Source of the DNA: CBDDHT01 sp965227905
GTDB taxonomy: Bacteria > Pseudomonadota > Alphaproteobacteria > Rhizobiales > Methyloligellaceae
Direction of reading: 5' to 3'
Assembly: GCA_965227905.1 (NCBI GenBank)
Contig: OZ245780.1
Location: 3,720,001-3,784,000, forward strand
DNA: 64,000 nt
The notes beneath the pieces are model-generated. The model did no database searches and had not been told where the DNA came from. It saw only the letters and a program-made list of their open reading frames with translations. Numbering within the stretch: position 1 is the stretch's first letter; each line of letters opens with the position of its first letter. The position numbers were made by a program, and so were the translations under genes. Below are positions 1-8,464 of the stretch, piece by piece.

Positions 1-413
1 CTGACGGTTGGTTGCACACCGGCGATTTGGGCACGATCGATACCCAGGGATTCATCCGGGTAACCGGGCGTGTGAAGGATATGATTATCCGCGGCGGCGA
101 GAACCATTTCCCGGCGGAAATCGAAGCGGTCCTGATCGAACACGAGAATATTGACCAGGTTGCGGTGGTCGGATTGCCGGACGAGAAATGGAGCGAGATC
201 ATTGCCGCGTTCTTTCTGTCGTCAGAACCGCCAGACGTTGCGGCATTGAAGACCCATTGCCGGACCCATCTTTCCGCGCAGAAAACTCCAACAGTCTGGG
301 TGCGTGTCCCTGAGTTCCCTTTGACGGGTTCGGGCAAAGTGCAGAAGTTTGTAATCCGCGACAAGTTTCTAACAGGCGGTTATGGCGAGGTACTCCATGA
401 CAGTGAGAGTTGA
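1..413 (+). CDS. Acyl-CoA synthetase / AMP-dependent ligase, C-terminal part (5' end outside window)
   Basis: Only the last 137 codons are present; the frame is open from base 3 and runs off the left edge. The fragment starts at DGWLHTGDLG, the hinge motif before the mobile C-terminal lobe of ANL (acyl/aryl-CoA ligase) enzymes, continues with GRVKDMIIRGGENH and ends with LTGSGKVQK, which carries the catalytic lysine of the adenylation step. Such enzymes activate a carboxylic acid with ATP and load it on CoA. The crotonase gene starts 16 nt before this stop and an alpha/beta hydrolase overlaps that, so the three probably form an acyl-CoA catabolic operon. The substrate cannot be told from this half. 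Confidence 0.9.
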   Translation, partial: DGWLHTGDLGTIDTQGFIRVTGRVKDMIIRGGENHFPAEIEAVLIEHENIDQVAVVGLPDEKWSEIIAAFFLSSEPPDVAALKTHCRTHLSAQKTPTVWVRVPEFPLTGSGKVQKFVIRDKFLTGGYGEVLHDSES

Positions 414-1188
414 AGAGAACGGCGCAGTTTGGACTGTCATCCACTCCCGCCCGCAGGCGCGCAACGCAATGGACCCGGACAGCGCGCTGGCGCTCCATGA
501 TTCATTCCGCACCTTTGACGAAGACGACGATGCCAGCGTGGCCGTCTTCTGGGGCGAAGGCGGCGCTTTCTGCGCCGGTTGGGATTTGAAGCATGCCGCC
601 TCGCTCTCAGGCGCCGACGCGTTGGAGCCCTATGATTTCCCGAATGAAGGCGAACCGCCGATGGCGGCAATGGGGCCGAGCCGGCTTGATCTTTCGAAGC
701 CTGTCATTGCCGCGATTGCTGGCCCCGCCGTCGCCGGCGGCATGGAATTGGCGCTTTGGTGCGACATTCGCGTGATGGAAGAAAGCGCATTCATGGGTGT
801 CTATTGCCGCCGCTGGGGTATTCCGCTGATCGACGGCGGCACCGTTCGATTGCCGCGTCTCGTTGGAGAGGGCCGCGCGATGGACTTGATCCTGACCGGT
901 CGAAAGGTTGATGCGGATGAAGCGTTGCGCATCGGTCTTTGTGAATATGTGGTTCCAGACGGGACGTCGCGTGCAAAGGCCGAGGAATTGGCGCACGACA
1001 TCGCCCGCTTTCCACAAAGCTGCATGAGGGCTGACCGTCGCTCAGCGCGCGCACAACATGGTTTGACCGAACGTCAGGCACTTCATGAGGAATGGTGGAA
1101 TAGCAAAGCCGAGGTCACGAAAGGTGTCGAAGGCGCCGCCCGTTTTGCCGGCGGCAAGGGTCGCGGCGGGGATTTCAAGAGCATTTAG
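397..1188 (+). CDS. Enoyl-CoA hydratase/isomerase (crotonase) family protein
   Basis: A 263-residue crotonase-fold protein, the usual family length. GGAFCAGWDLK and GPAVAGGMELALWCDIR are the two loops that form the oxyanion hole holding the acyl-CoA thioester. I prefer the ATG at 397, which has GAGGT about 9 nt upstream, over an in-frame ATG at 382. It overlaps the ligase gene before it, and its TAG overlaps the GTG of the next gene (TAGTG), so translation is probably coupled. Family members hydrate, isomerise or cleave CoA thioesters; the specific reaction is not resolved. It probably acts on the product of the upstream ligase. Confidence 0.88.
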   Translation: MTVRVEENGAVWTVIHSRPQARNAMDPDSALALHDSFRTFDEDDDASVAVFWGEGGAFCAGWDLKHAASLSGADALEPYDFPNEGEPPMAAMGPSRLDLSKPVIAAIAGPAVAGGMELALWCDIRVMEESAFMGVYCRRWGIPLIDGGTVRLPRLVGEGRAMDLILTGRKVDADEALRIGLCEYVVPDGTSRAKAEELAHDIARFPQSCMRADRRSARAQHGLTERQALHEEWWNSKAEVTKGVEGAARFAGGKGRGGDFKSI

Positions 1189-2036
1189 TGTCGGCACAAA
1201 TGGAAAAGAAATTGAATTCAAACCACTCGATCCCATCGGGCTGCGCCAGACTGTTTGCTCATGTTACAGGTAGCGGCAATCCGGTCGTCTTTCTTCATGC
1301 CGCCGTCGCCGACAACCGCATGTGGTCGGCACAAATGGCTGGCATCAGTACGAGCCATAAGGCCATTGCTTACGATCGACGCGGATTCGGAGAGACAAGC
1401 TATCAAGAGGAGAACTTTTCCTCCGTAGCGGACCTGATCGCACTCCTCGATGCCGAGGCGGAAGACAGACCTGCTGTCCTCGTCGGGTGTTCGCAAGGCG
1501 GACGTATAGTGCTCGATGCAGCACTAGAGCATCCATCACGGTTCAGTGGACTTGTCCTAATCGCACCTAACGTTCCAGGCACTCCTGAGCCGGCGAACCC
1601 ACCCGAAATCGAGAACCTGCTCGAACAACAAAGAGAAGCTGTCGAAACCGGAAACGTAGACCAGATAAATGCGATCAAAGCTCGTATTTGGCTTGATGGT
1701 CCCCTCGCGCCGGAGGGCCGTGTGACGGGATCGGAGCGTGAACTCCTTCTTGACATGAACGCCATCGCATTGAAATCGCCTCCAACGGGGACAGATATCG
1801 ATGTCTCCGAATTTGTGCCAGCGTTCGACCGTCTTGAAGAGATAACGATGCCGTCGCTCGTGATTTGGGGCGATCTGGAATTCCCCCACATCCAGGAGAG
1901 ATGCCGTCTCGTGGCGGACAAGCTGATGAACGGTTCGAGCCGTGTGTTGACCGGTACAGCTCACCTTCCAAGTCTGGACCGCCCGGACGATGTCACAAAC
2001 CTGCTCATAGAATTCATCAACCGCTGTTCGCCATAG
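1188..2036 (+). CDS. Alpha/beta hydrolase
   Basis: A 282-residue alpha/beta-hydrolase-fold protein. Visible elements are the HAAVADNRMW oxyanion loop, AYDRRGFGET, the nucleophile elbow GCSQGG (Ser nucleophile), an acid in IWGDLEFPH and the catalytic His in GTAHLPSLDRP, so the triad looks intact. The GTG at 1188 overlaps the preceding stop codon; an ATG at 1200 is an alternative. As third gene of the ligase-crotonase set it may hydrolyse an ester or thioester in the same pathway, but this is inferred from position only. Confidence 0.85.
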   Translation: MSAQMEKKLNSNHSIPSGCARLFAHVTGSGNPVVFLHAAVADNRMWSAQMAGISTSHKAIAYDRRGFGETSYQEENFSSVADLIALLDAEAEDRPAVLVGCSQGGRIVLDAALEHPSRFSGLVLIAPNVPGTPEPANPPEIENLLEQQREAVETGNVDQINAIKARIWLDGPLAPEGRVTGSERELLLDMNAIALKSPPTGTDIDVSEFVPAFDRLEEITMPSLVIWGDLEFPHIQERCRLVADKLMNGSSRVLTGTAHLPSLDRPDDVTNLLIEFINRCSP

Positions 2037-2090
2037 CGGTAAGTTAGCAGCTCATTAGGGACGGTCCTTCTCCCCTGCCCGCCGTCGTCT

Positions 2091-3161
2091 CTAGCCAATC
2101 GCTTCCAAGATCGCGCTCGTGCAGTCCTCGGTATTGGCGGATCCATCAAGGTCACCGGTTCGCGCAGCAGGATCCTTCAGCGTTTTCTCCATCGCCGCCT
2201 CAATGGTTCGCGCCGCATCGCCTTCGCCCAGATGATCGAGCATGGTCGCGGCGGTCCACACCGCCGCAATGGGATTGGCAATGCCTTTGCCAGCAATGTC
2301 GGGAGCCGAGCCGTGAACGGGCTCGAACATGGAGGGATAGTCGCGTTCCGGATTGATATTCGCAGAAGGCGCAATACCGATTGAGCCTGCAATGGCAGGG
2401 CCGAGGTCGGAGAGGATGTCGCCGAACAGATTGGACGCGACAACCACATCGAACCAGTCCGGATGCTGCACGAAGTGAGCCGTCATGATGTCGATGTGAA
2501 ATTGCGCTGTTTCGATGTCGGGATAGCGTTTCGCCATTTCCGCAAAACGCTCGTCCCAGAATGGCATGGTATGCATGATACCGTTGGACTTGGTCGCCGA
2601 GGCGACGTGCTTGCGCTCCCGCGTGCTGGCCAGATCGAATGCATACTTCATGATCCGGTCGACGCCGCGGCGCGTGAAGATGGCTTCCTGGATCGCGAGC
2701 TCATCGTCGGTGCCCTTATTCATGCGCCCGCCGATCTCTGAATATTCGCCCTCCACATTCTCGCGGATGACGACGAAATCGATGTCCTTGGGCTCACGGT
2801 CTGCCAATGGCGATTTGATCCCTTCCAGGAGCCGGACATGGCGGACATTGGCATATTGGTTCAGCTCACGCCGGATCGGGATCAGCAAGCCCCAAAGCGA
2901 GACATGGTCCGCGACTTCGGGCCAGCCGACGGCGCCGAGATAAATAGCGTCGAAGTCCTTGAGCTGCTCGATGCCGTCTTCGGGCATCATGCGCCCTGTT
3001 TCCAGGTACCGCTCACAGGACCAGTCGAATTCCGTCCATTCCAGCTTGAACTGATGCTGGCGGGCAGCCGCCTCGGCAACGGCCTGACCCGCCGGAATAA
3101 CCTCGGTACCAATCCCGTCTCCGGGAATGCTGGCGATGCGATATGCCTTTTGCGTCATCAT
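2091..3161 (-). CDS. Tartrate dehydrogenase / decarboxylating D-malate dehydrogenase family
   Basis: A 356-residue member of the isocitrate/isopropylmalate dehydrogenase superfamily. IASIPGDGIGTEV is the N-terminal signature, IRENVEGEYSEIGGR the substrate loop, and SANINPERDYPSMFEPVHGSAPD-like segment near residues 270-290 the nucleotide-binding loop typical of the TtuC/DmlA branch, which oxidises and decarboxylates D-malate, tartrate or related 2-hydroxyacids with NAD. The start is set at tandem ATGs (3161 or 3158) with AGGA just upstream; the frame is open further upstream but that part looks non-coding. It lies downstream of the MarR gene on the same strand, 134 bp away. Substrate is undecided between D-malate and tartrate. 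Confidence 0.85.
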   Translation of the reverse strand: MMTQKAYRIASIPGDGIGTEVIPAGQAVAEAAARQHQFKLEWTEFDWSCERYLETGRMMPEDGIEQLKDFDAIYLGAVGWPEVADHVSLWGLLIPIRRELNQYANVRHVRLLEGIKSPLADREPKDIDFVVIRENVEGEYSEIGGRMNKGTDDELAIQEAIFTRRGVDRIMKYAFDLASTRERKHVASATKSNGIMHTMPFWDERFAEMAKRYPDIETAQFHIDIMTAHFVQHPDWFDVVVASNLFGDILSDLGPAIAGSIGIAPSANINPERDYPSMFEPVHGSAPDIAGKGIANPIAAVWTAATMLDHLGEGDAARTIEAAMEKTLKDPAARTGDLDGSANTEDCTSAILEAIG

Positions 3162-3295
3162 TGGTCCTATTGCTTGGGAGTCTCGGCGTGTGGATACATG
3201 GCGCTCGACGGGCCGAGGGACATGTATGTCATTTCCAGAGCGACCGAAACAGTTTTCATCATCGGCGATGCTATGGCCCCGCAAACACCGCGGAC

Positions 3296-3742
3296 TCAGT
3301 GGGCGTTCGGGCTTTCCATGAAACTGGTGATGGTGTCGAAATATCCTGGGAGAAGGTCAAAGAGCAAAGCGCGTCCTTCCGATGTCAGGGACAGACGCTT
3401 GATCCGCCTGTCCTCCTTGTCGGCCTCCACACTCAGAAGGCCGGCCTTCAAAAGAGTCCGAACGGTTCGCGTCATGACAGGTTTCGAGACATCCAGCTTC
3501 TCGGCAATTTCGGCCTGGGTGAGCCAATCACGATCGATCTCCCGGTCTATGACAATCATGATGAGAAACCGAAGTTGCGAAAGACCATTTGCCGCGAAGT
3601 AATGGTCGATGCGACGAACCAGAACGCTGGCATTACGCATCATGATCAAGGCCTGCTCGATCGATGCCTCGCTTCCGGGCGAAAAGCGATCTCCATAGCC
3701 TTCGATCATGCGCCGGCTTGGCAAGTCTCTTAGGAAGAACAC
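3296..3742 (-). CDS. MarR-family transcriptional regulator
   Basis: About 148 residues with a MarR winged helix: LTQAEIAEKLDVSKPVMTRTVRTLLKAGL is the recognition helix region, followed by the wing EADKEDRRIKRLSLTSEGRAL. The favoured start is the GTG at 3742, which overlaps the stop of the monooxygenase gene (TAGTG); an ATG at 3709 (137 residues) or 3796 is also possible. The monooxygenase promoter carries a perfect 18-bp palindrome of MarR type, so this protein probably represses its own two-gene operon and is released by a small phenolic or quinone-like ligand. The ligand is inferred from family habits, not seen. Confidence 0.85.
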   Translation of the reverse strand: MFFLRDLPSRRMIEGYGDRFSPGSEASIEQALIMMRNASVLVRRIDHYFAANGLSQLRFLIMIVIDREIDRDWLTQAEIAEKLDVSKPVMTRTVRTLLKAGLLSVEADKEDRRIKRLSLTSEGRALLFDLLPGYFDTITSFMESPNAH

Positions 3743-4041
3743 TAGCCCTGCCCCACGCGTGACAGTTTGTGGATCGTCGGAGGCTTTTGCAGCCATGTCT
3801 CATAGGACGCGAAAACAGCGGCTGTGTAAGGCTGCTCGTAATGCGCATCGAGTGCGCCTTGATCATCCCATTCCTCGAATAGGTAGAGACTGCCGGGCGT
3901 GAGACCATTAAACACGTCGAAGGACCTACATCCCGGCTCGGTCCGCGTCCGCTCCACGATCCCGACAATCGCGTCTCGCGCATCCTCCAAATGCTGCGGC
4001 TTGGGTGTGATCTCCGCGAAGACAAAGAGAGAGTTACTCAT
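3742..4041 (-). CDS. Antibiotic biosynthesis monooxygenase (ABM) family protein
   Basis: A 99-residue single ferredoxin-like ABM domain. It shows the standard pattern of an N-terminal strand (FVFAEITPKP), a helix, EPGCRSFDVF, then LYLFEEWDDQGALDAHYEQPY. Small ABM proteins such as YgiN act without metal or flavin on quinols or polyketide phenols, or are dimeric protective proteins. It is the first gene of an operon with the MarR regulator, with overlapping stop and start. Redox or quinone detoxification is the likely role, inferred from the family and the regulator. Confidence 0.82.
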   Translation of the reverse strand: MSNSLFVFAEITPKPQHLEDARDAIVGIVERTRTEPGCRSFDVFNGLTPGSLYLFEEWDDQGALDAHYEQPYTAAVFASYETWLQKPPTIHKLSRVGQG

Positions 4042-4053
4042 TATCGGCTCCAG

Positions 4054-4071
4054 TAGTTATCATGATAACTA
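4054..4071. promoter_or_regulatory. Perfect 18-bp MarR-type operator
   Basis: TAGTTATCATGATAACTA is its own reverse complement and lies 12 nt upstream of the monooxygenase ATG. The core TTATCATGATAA resembles known MarR/SlyA-class boxes. It overlaps the predicted -10 element, so binding would block RNA polymerase. Confidence 0.75.
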
Positions 4072-4082
4072 TTTTAGTCCAA
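4054..4082 (-). promoter_or_regulatory. Predicted sigma70-type promoter of the ABM-MarR operon
   Basis: On the minus strand, TTGGAC (4082-4077) and TAACTA (4059-4054) are separated by exactly 17 nt. The -10 lies inside the palindromic operator. Confidence 0.5.
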
Positions 4083-4175
4083 TCTCCATCTCTATCAAGA
4101 GGCATCGAGAAAGAATTGAGAGCAACGCGCCGCCGAACCAATCAGGATCTTCATCCACTCGGCGATCGAACCAGT

Positions 4176-5423
4176 TCAGGCGGCCTTGCCTATAAGCTGC
4201 CACACTGCGAGTTTGCCCTTACCTTTGATATCGATCGGCTCAACCGATCTCAGATCGAATTCATGGCATAGCAACTCATAAGTGCTTTCTGTCGTTTGAA
4301 TGACGGATGGCGACCCGGCACTCTCCATGCGGCTCGCCGTATTCACCGTGTCACCCCAAAGATCGTAGATGAACTTCCTCCGCCCAATCACGCCGGCAAT
4401 AACAGGACCGGAGTTGATGCCGATCCGCAGCTTCAATCCTTCCCCACCCGGCGTCTTGAACTGAGCGGCGGCATGCCGCATTCCAAGGGCCAGATTAGCG
4501 ACCCGTTCTGCATGTCGCTCATCGGGTTCAGGCAGACCGCACACCGCCATGTAGGCGTCGCCGATCGTTTTGACCTTCTCGACATTGTGGTAGTCGGCAA
4601 GCGAGTCGAATTCGCTGAAGAGCGCATTGAGCATGTCGACCAGCTCTCGCGGCTTCATCTCCTCAGCGAGGGCCGTGAAGCCCACGATATCAGCGAACAG
4701 CACCGTCACATTGTCGAAGTTGTCGGCGACATTGACCTGCCCCGGCTCTGCTTTGGTTTCGATAAGGCGATTGGCGATCGACTGCGGCAACACATTGATA
4801 AGGAGTGTTTCCACTTGCCTGGTTGCGCGAAGCAGGTCCGCGGCAGCTGAGTAGATCAGCCAGTAGAGAATTCCGATCACGGTGAAAAAGGAGAAAGCTT
4901 CGTAGCCGCGCAGATTGTATTTGTCGGATGAATGAAACACCCAACCTGCCGGATTGACGGGTGATACGTGCCACTTGTTGGTCACGCGCGGAAGCATGGG
5001 ATCAATCGCGAGGATCGTAACCGCAAGCGCAACTGTCAGCATCAGATAGGGAAGCGAGCGCCGCGGACCTAGAAACGTAACGGCCGACGCCGGCATTAAG
5101 GCAAGAAAATAGAAGTCGCCGTCTCGGTTGCCATGGAGAAAATAGAAAGCTGCAAATATCGGAACAGCACCAGCCATAAGCGCGGCAAAGGCCGCGCTCA
5201 GATTTTGAGAGGTATGCAGAACCAGTACACATCCGAACAAGATGGCGATCGTCATGACGTCTGCCATTTGTTCAAGGACGGTCCGCTCCGGCATGAATGC
5301 CAGAAAAAGGCTGAAAACAACCAGACCACACATGAGAAAGACGAAGGTCGACTTGGATCGCCGCGCTCGTGTGTCGTCGGTCGCCAGGTGACCAATCGTC
5401 ACGATTGTCTCAAAGGATCGCAT
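4176..5423 (-). CDS. Six-TM membrane class III adenylate cyclase
   Basis: A 415-residue protein with about six hydrophobic segments in residues 25-200 and a C-terminal class III cyclase domain. Catalytic elements look complete: metal Asp in LFADIVGFT, the adenine-type Lys and second metal Asp in VEKVKTIGDAYMA, and the purine/transition-state residues in YDLWGDTVNTASRME, so it should make cAMP. The ATG at 5423 is preferred, with AGGGG upstream; a GTG six codons earlier is possible. A TolB/TPR protein follows upstream on the same strand, 146 bp away. The membrane domain presumably senses or anchors; no known sensor family was recognised. Confidence 0.87.
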   Translation of the reverse strand: MRSFETIVTIGHLATDDTRARRSKSTFVFLMCGLVVFSLFLAFMPERTVLEQMADVMTIAILFGCVLVLHTSQNLSAAFAALMAGAVPIFAAFYFLHGNRDGDFYFLALMPASAVTFLGPRRSLPYLMLTVALAVTILAIDPMLPRVTNKWHVSPVNPAGWVFHSSDKYNLRGYEAFSFFTVIGILYWLIYSAAADLLRATRQVETLLINVLPQSIANRLIETKAEPGQVNVADNFDNVTVLFADIVGFTALAEEMKPRELVDMLNALFSEFDSLADYHNVEKVKTIGDAYMAVCGLPEPDERHAERVANLALGMRHAAAQFKTPGGEGLKLRIGINSGPVIAGVIGRRKFIYDLWGDTVNTASRMESAGSPSVIQTTESTYELLCHEFDLRSVEPIDIKGKGKLAVWQLIGKAA

Positions 5424-5569
5424 AGTGCGAGTACCCCTCACCGAGCTTTGCGGATGAAAATTCCGGTCCGATCACTGGCAGTCGGCGAGGGTTGCAAGAA
5501 GAGACTCACTGTGAATCACGTCTTCAGATTGACGATTTAGTGAGGCCCGATACCGTCAACGAGCGTCGG

Positions 5570-7195
5570 TCATGAGATCGCGAGTCCGGCCTTCCGCCAT
5601 CCGGCCATCAGAGCGTCGGCCAGTGCGTCATTCATGCATACGATATCGATCTCGCGCCGTGCGCGCTCGGCAAAGTCCGGGTAACTTTCCAGCAGGCTTG
5701 CGACTTCGCGCGTCGCGCGTTCACCATCGCCGGCATCGCCGTAATAGCTCGCGAGGAGTGCGTGGTGCCAATAGAAACCGGGCATCGGCGCCTCCTTCAA
5801 CTCGACAATAGCAGCCGAGGAATCGCCGTTTAGGAAATAGTGGCACGACCTGGCAAGGTGGTACCAACCGGGATGGACCGGGCTCAACTCAATGGCGCGC
5901 GCGGTGAGCGGCAGGCCCCGCTCCCAATCGCCCAGCAGGCAGTAACTCGTCCCAATATCCGCGAGCGCATCGGCATGTCCGGGGTTGAGCTCTGTCGCTC
6001 GCTCTGCAGCCACACGAAATTGCTCAAACTCCCGCCGATGGAAGAACGCCAGTGCCAATGCCAGATAGGCGAAGGCGTTTTCTCGGTCCAGGCTGACAGA
6101 TTTCTGCGCATATTCGAGAGCGCAATTCAGAGCTGGAAAATCTTGGCGGGCATTCAAATGAAAGCGATACTCGTCGAGCAAGACAGTTGATAGAGCGGCC
6201 CAGCCATCCGACGAGCCCGGGTCGTTCACGAGCGCATCCGCCAACCCGTGGCGGACATCAAAATGTTGCTCCGGATCATGTGACGCGTAGTAGCTGTAGA
6301 ATCGCGTGATCCAGTCATATGTCTCCCAGCGTCCGGATTGTCCGTTTCGGCGCGCGCGCGCAGCATATGTGCCCAGCGGCCCATAGCGATCGGCTATCCG
6401 GCTGGCGATCCTCAAGGCGATTTCGTCCTGAATCTCGAACACGCCTTCTGGCGAGAGCGGACGTTCATACTGTTCGCTGAACAAGTGTCCATCCGTCGCA
6501 GCATCAATCAGCTGTGCTGTTGCGCGCACCGATGAATTGGATTTGCGCACGCTTCCCTCCACGACGAAATCGACACCGAGTTCGTCATGAATCTGACGAA
6601 TGTCAGCGCCGTCACTTACCAGTCGGTTCGTTGTTGTGCGCGAATAGACGAACAGATCTCGAAATCGACAGAGGTTGGCGATAATTTCCTCGGTCAATCC
6701 ATCGGCAAAGTACTGATCGTCGGGATCACTGCCGTAATTCTGGAACGGCAGGATCGCGATAGAAGGGCCCTTCTCATTCTGAAGTTGCTTGGTCGCCTGA
6801 GATTTGTCGGCCGGTGTTTCCGGGTCGAACATCACCTGAAACAATGGCCCATATTTCCCTTTGGGGACGAAGATCCGCAACGGATCGTCACGGCCCTGAT
6901 CGGCGTAATAGAGATCTAGCCGACGGCGCAACTGACCAGCCTGCACCCGAACAATGGTGTCGGTCTGGGGATCGAAATCTTCCGGCCGGTCGAAGACCTC
7001 CAGGCCGATCGCATAACCTTTCAGCCTGTCGGAGCGATCCGACAGAGTTTCCTCGACAATAAAGCTCAGGAAACGTTTGAGCCTCGGCGCATCCGCAAAA
7101 TGGGTACTTTCAAGGACCCGCGCGAGCTGGCTTCGAACAACGCCTGGCGGTAAGGAGACTGCACCAGCTGACGGTTTCTGATCTGACCCGAGCAT
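5570..7195 (-). CDS. TolB-like/TPR protein with N-terminal DNA-binding-like domain
   Basis: A 541-residue protein in three parts. Residues 20-115 (LARVLESTHFADAPRLKRFL, then DTIVRVQAGQLRRRL) are a winged-helix-like module often found at the front of rhizobial cyclase-associated proteins. Residues 145-270 (SIAILPFQNYGSDPDDQYFA, ADGLTEEIIANL) match the FlgO/TolB N-terminal fold. Residues 320-520 are tetratricopeptide repeats (ALEYAQKSVSLDRENAFAYL and similar). In many alphaproteobacteria the TolB-TPR part is fused behind a cyclase; here no cyclase domain is attached but a cyclase gene lies beside it. A partner or regulator in cAMP signalling is a reasonable but unproven inference. Confidence 0.7.
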   Translation of the reverse strand: MLGSDQKPSAGAVSLPPGVVRSQLARVLESTHFADAPRLKRFLSFIVEETLSDRSDRLKGYAIGLEVFDRPEDFDPQTDTIVRVQAGQLRRRLDLYYADQGRDDPLRIFVPKGKYGPLFQVMFDPETPADKSQATKQLQNEKGPSIAILPFQNYGSDPDDQYFADGLTEEIIANLCRFRDLFVYSRTTTNRLVSDGADIRQIHDELGVDFVVEGSVRKSNSSVRATAQLIDAATDGHLFSEQYERPLSPEGVFEIQDEIALRIASRIADRYGPLGTYAARARRNGQSGRWETYDWITRFYSYYASHDPEQHFDVRHGLADALVNDPGSSDGWAALSTVLLDEYRFHLNARQDFPALNCALEYAQKSVSLDRENAFAYLALALAFFHRREFEQFRVAAERATELNPGHADALADIGTSYCLLGDWERGLPLTARAIELSPVHPGWYHLARSCHYFLNGDSSAAIVELKEAPMPGFYWHHALLASYYGDAGDGERATREVASLLESYPDFAERARREIDIVCMNDALADALMAGWRKAGLAIS

Positions 7196-7365
7196 CTCAC
7201 CACATTGTTTTGACCAACAGGCTCAACGTTATGCGGGCCTCATCATACATACCCTTCACCGTGAATCACTCCAGAAACGTCATCGTATCACGCAAGTTGA
7301 GGGGGAGTTCGGATCGCAATGATCTGTTCGAACGGCCCCAAAAACTTCAACCACGGAGACGACAT

Positions 7366-7680
7366 ATGAGCGATCACCAGACCTTCATTGAACAAGCCAA
7401 GAGCCAGCTCGACAAGCTGAACAACGACCTCAATGAACTGGATCGGAAAGCCCAGACCGCCGCACAATCCGCAAGCGATTGGTCCACAGAGCAGATGGCC
7501 AAGTTGCGCAATGACTGGCAGGAAGCCAGCGCCAAGATCGAGAAGCTTGCCTCAGACGCCAACGCGGAAGCCAAGTCTTCTTATGACGAGGCCAAGACCG
7601 AGGCCGAACGTCATTGGAAAGCCCTGCACGCAGCAGTGCAGACTTATCGAGCGCAAACCGAGAACACCAGCGTGAACTGA
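7366..7680 (+). CDS. Small coiled-coil protein of unknown function
   Basis: A 104-residue hydrophilic protein starting MSDHQTFIEQ and rich in Ala, Lys, Glu and Gln with heptad-like spacing over most of its length; it should be one long alpha helix or coiled coil. The ATG at 7366 has a GGAGAC Shine-Dalgarno; the open frame upstream of it looks non-coding. There is no signal peptide or membrane segment. It resembles small stress-type helical proteins in general composition only. Function unknown. Confidence 0.7.
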   Translation: MSDHQTFIEQAKSQLDKLNNDLNELDRKAQTAAQSASDWSTEQMAKLRNDWQEASAKIEKLASDANAEAKSSYDEAKTEAERHWKALHAAVQTYRAQTENTSVN

Positions 7681-7832
7681 CAAGCGGCAGGGCGCATTCA
7701 TCACCCCTGCCCCCCAAGCCGATCGCGCGAAGGCATACCCGAAACATGACTGATCGAAGCCAAGGCACGTTGCTTTGGCTTCAATCCTATTCATTACAGT
7801 CGGGCAAGAGACGATGAACGGGAACAAGTCGG

Positions 7833-8429
7833 ATGGTTAGCGCCCAAGAAGCTAGAGCCTTCGTGCTGTCTGCGGTGGCGCTCGCTACCGGGATCTTCGG
7901 CATCGCCTTTTGGTTCGGTATTTTCCAGACAGTCTTTTTTGAGCATCTCTTCTATATCTGGGTCGCATCAACGGTTGCGTTTGCGGCCAGCTTGTTCGTG
8001 CCACCCATTGACGCGTTGCCTGCGTTGATATCCTGGCGCGGGCGGGCAGTCCTGCTACTGCCGACGATTTGGTTATTGTTGGAAGCGACGTCCGAGATCA
8101 CAGTTGCAGCCAACTCCATCGATGAGAGGATTCTGTGGGCACTTTCGATCTGCGTGGTCGCCCTAACGCTACCTTATCTGCTGTATGTTCTGGTCCTGAT
8201 CACCGTACCTGATGTCGATCGATTGAAAACGCCCAAATTGTGCCGGGCACTCTGTGGCATCGTTGTCGCTATTGCCATGGCCGGCTTCGCCATAGGGCAG
8301 AACCATCGGTTATTTCTGACCTGCCAGGACTTCAAGGTAGCCGGCGATGACGTTCCGATAGATTGTCGAAAGGCGCCATCCCAGACAAACGCGACCATCG
8401 TTCCGTTCAAGAACAACACGTCGAAATGA
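7833..8429 (+). CDS. Hypothetical four-TM membrane protein
   Basis: 198 residues with four hydrophobic segments (about 11-31, 40-57, 72-90 and 105-125) and a fifth near 140-155, ending in a short exported-looking tail with two cysteines (LTCQDFKVAGDDVPIDC). I recognise no family. It stands alone between a coiled-coil gene and a convergent LysR gene. Confidence 0.6.
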   Translation: MVSAQEARAFVLSAVALATGIFGIAFWFGIFQTVFFEHLFYIWVASTVAFAASLFVPPIDALPALISWRGRAVLLLPTIWLLLEATSEITVAANSIDERILWALSICVVALTLPYLLYVLVLITVPDVDRLKTPKLCRALCGIVVAIAMAGFAIGQNHRLFLTCQDFKVAGDDVPIDCRKAPSQTNATIVPFKNNTSK

Positions 8430-8464
8430 CGAAGCCGTCCGAGAACGATGTCGCACCGCCGTAT

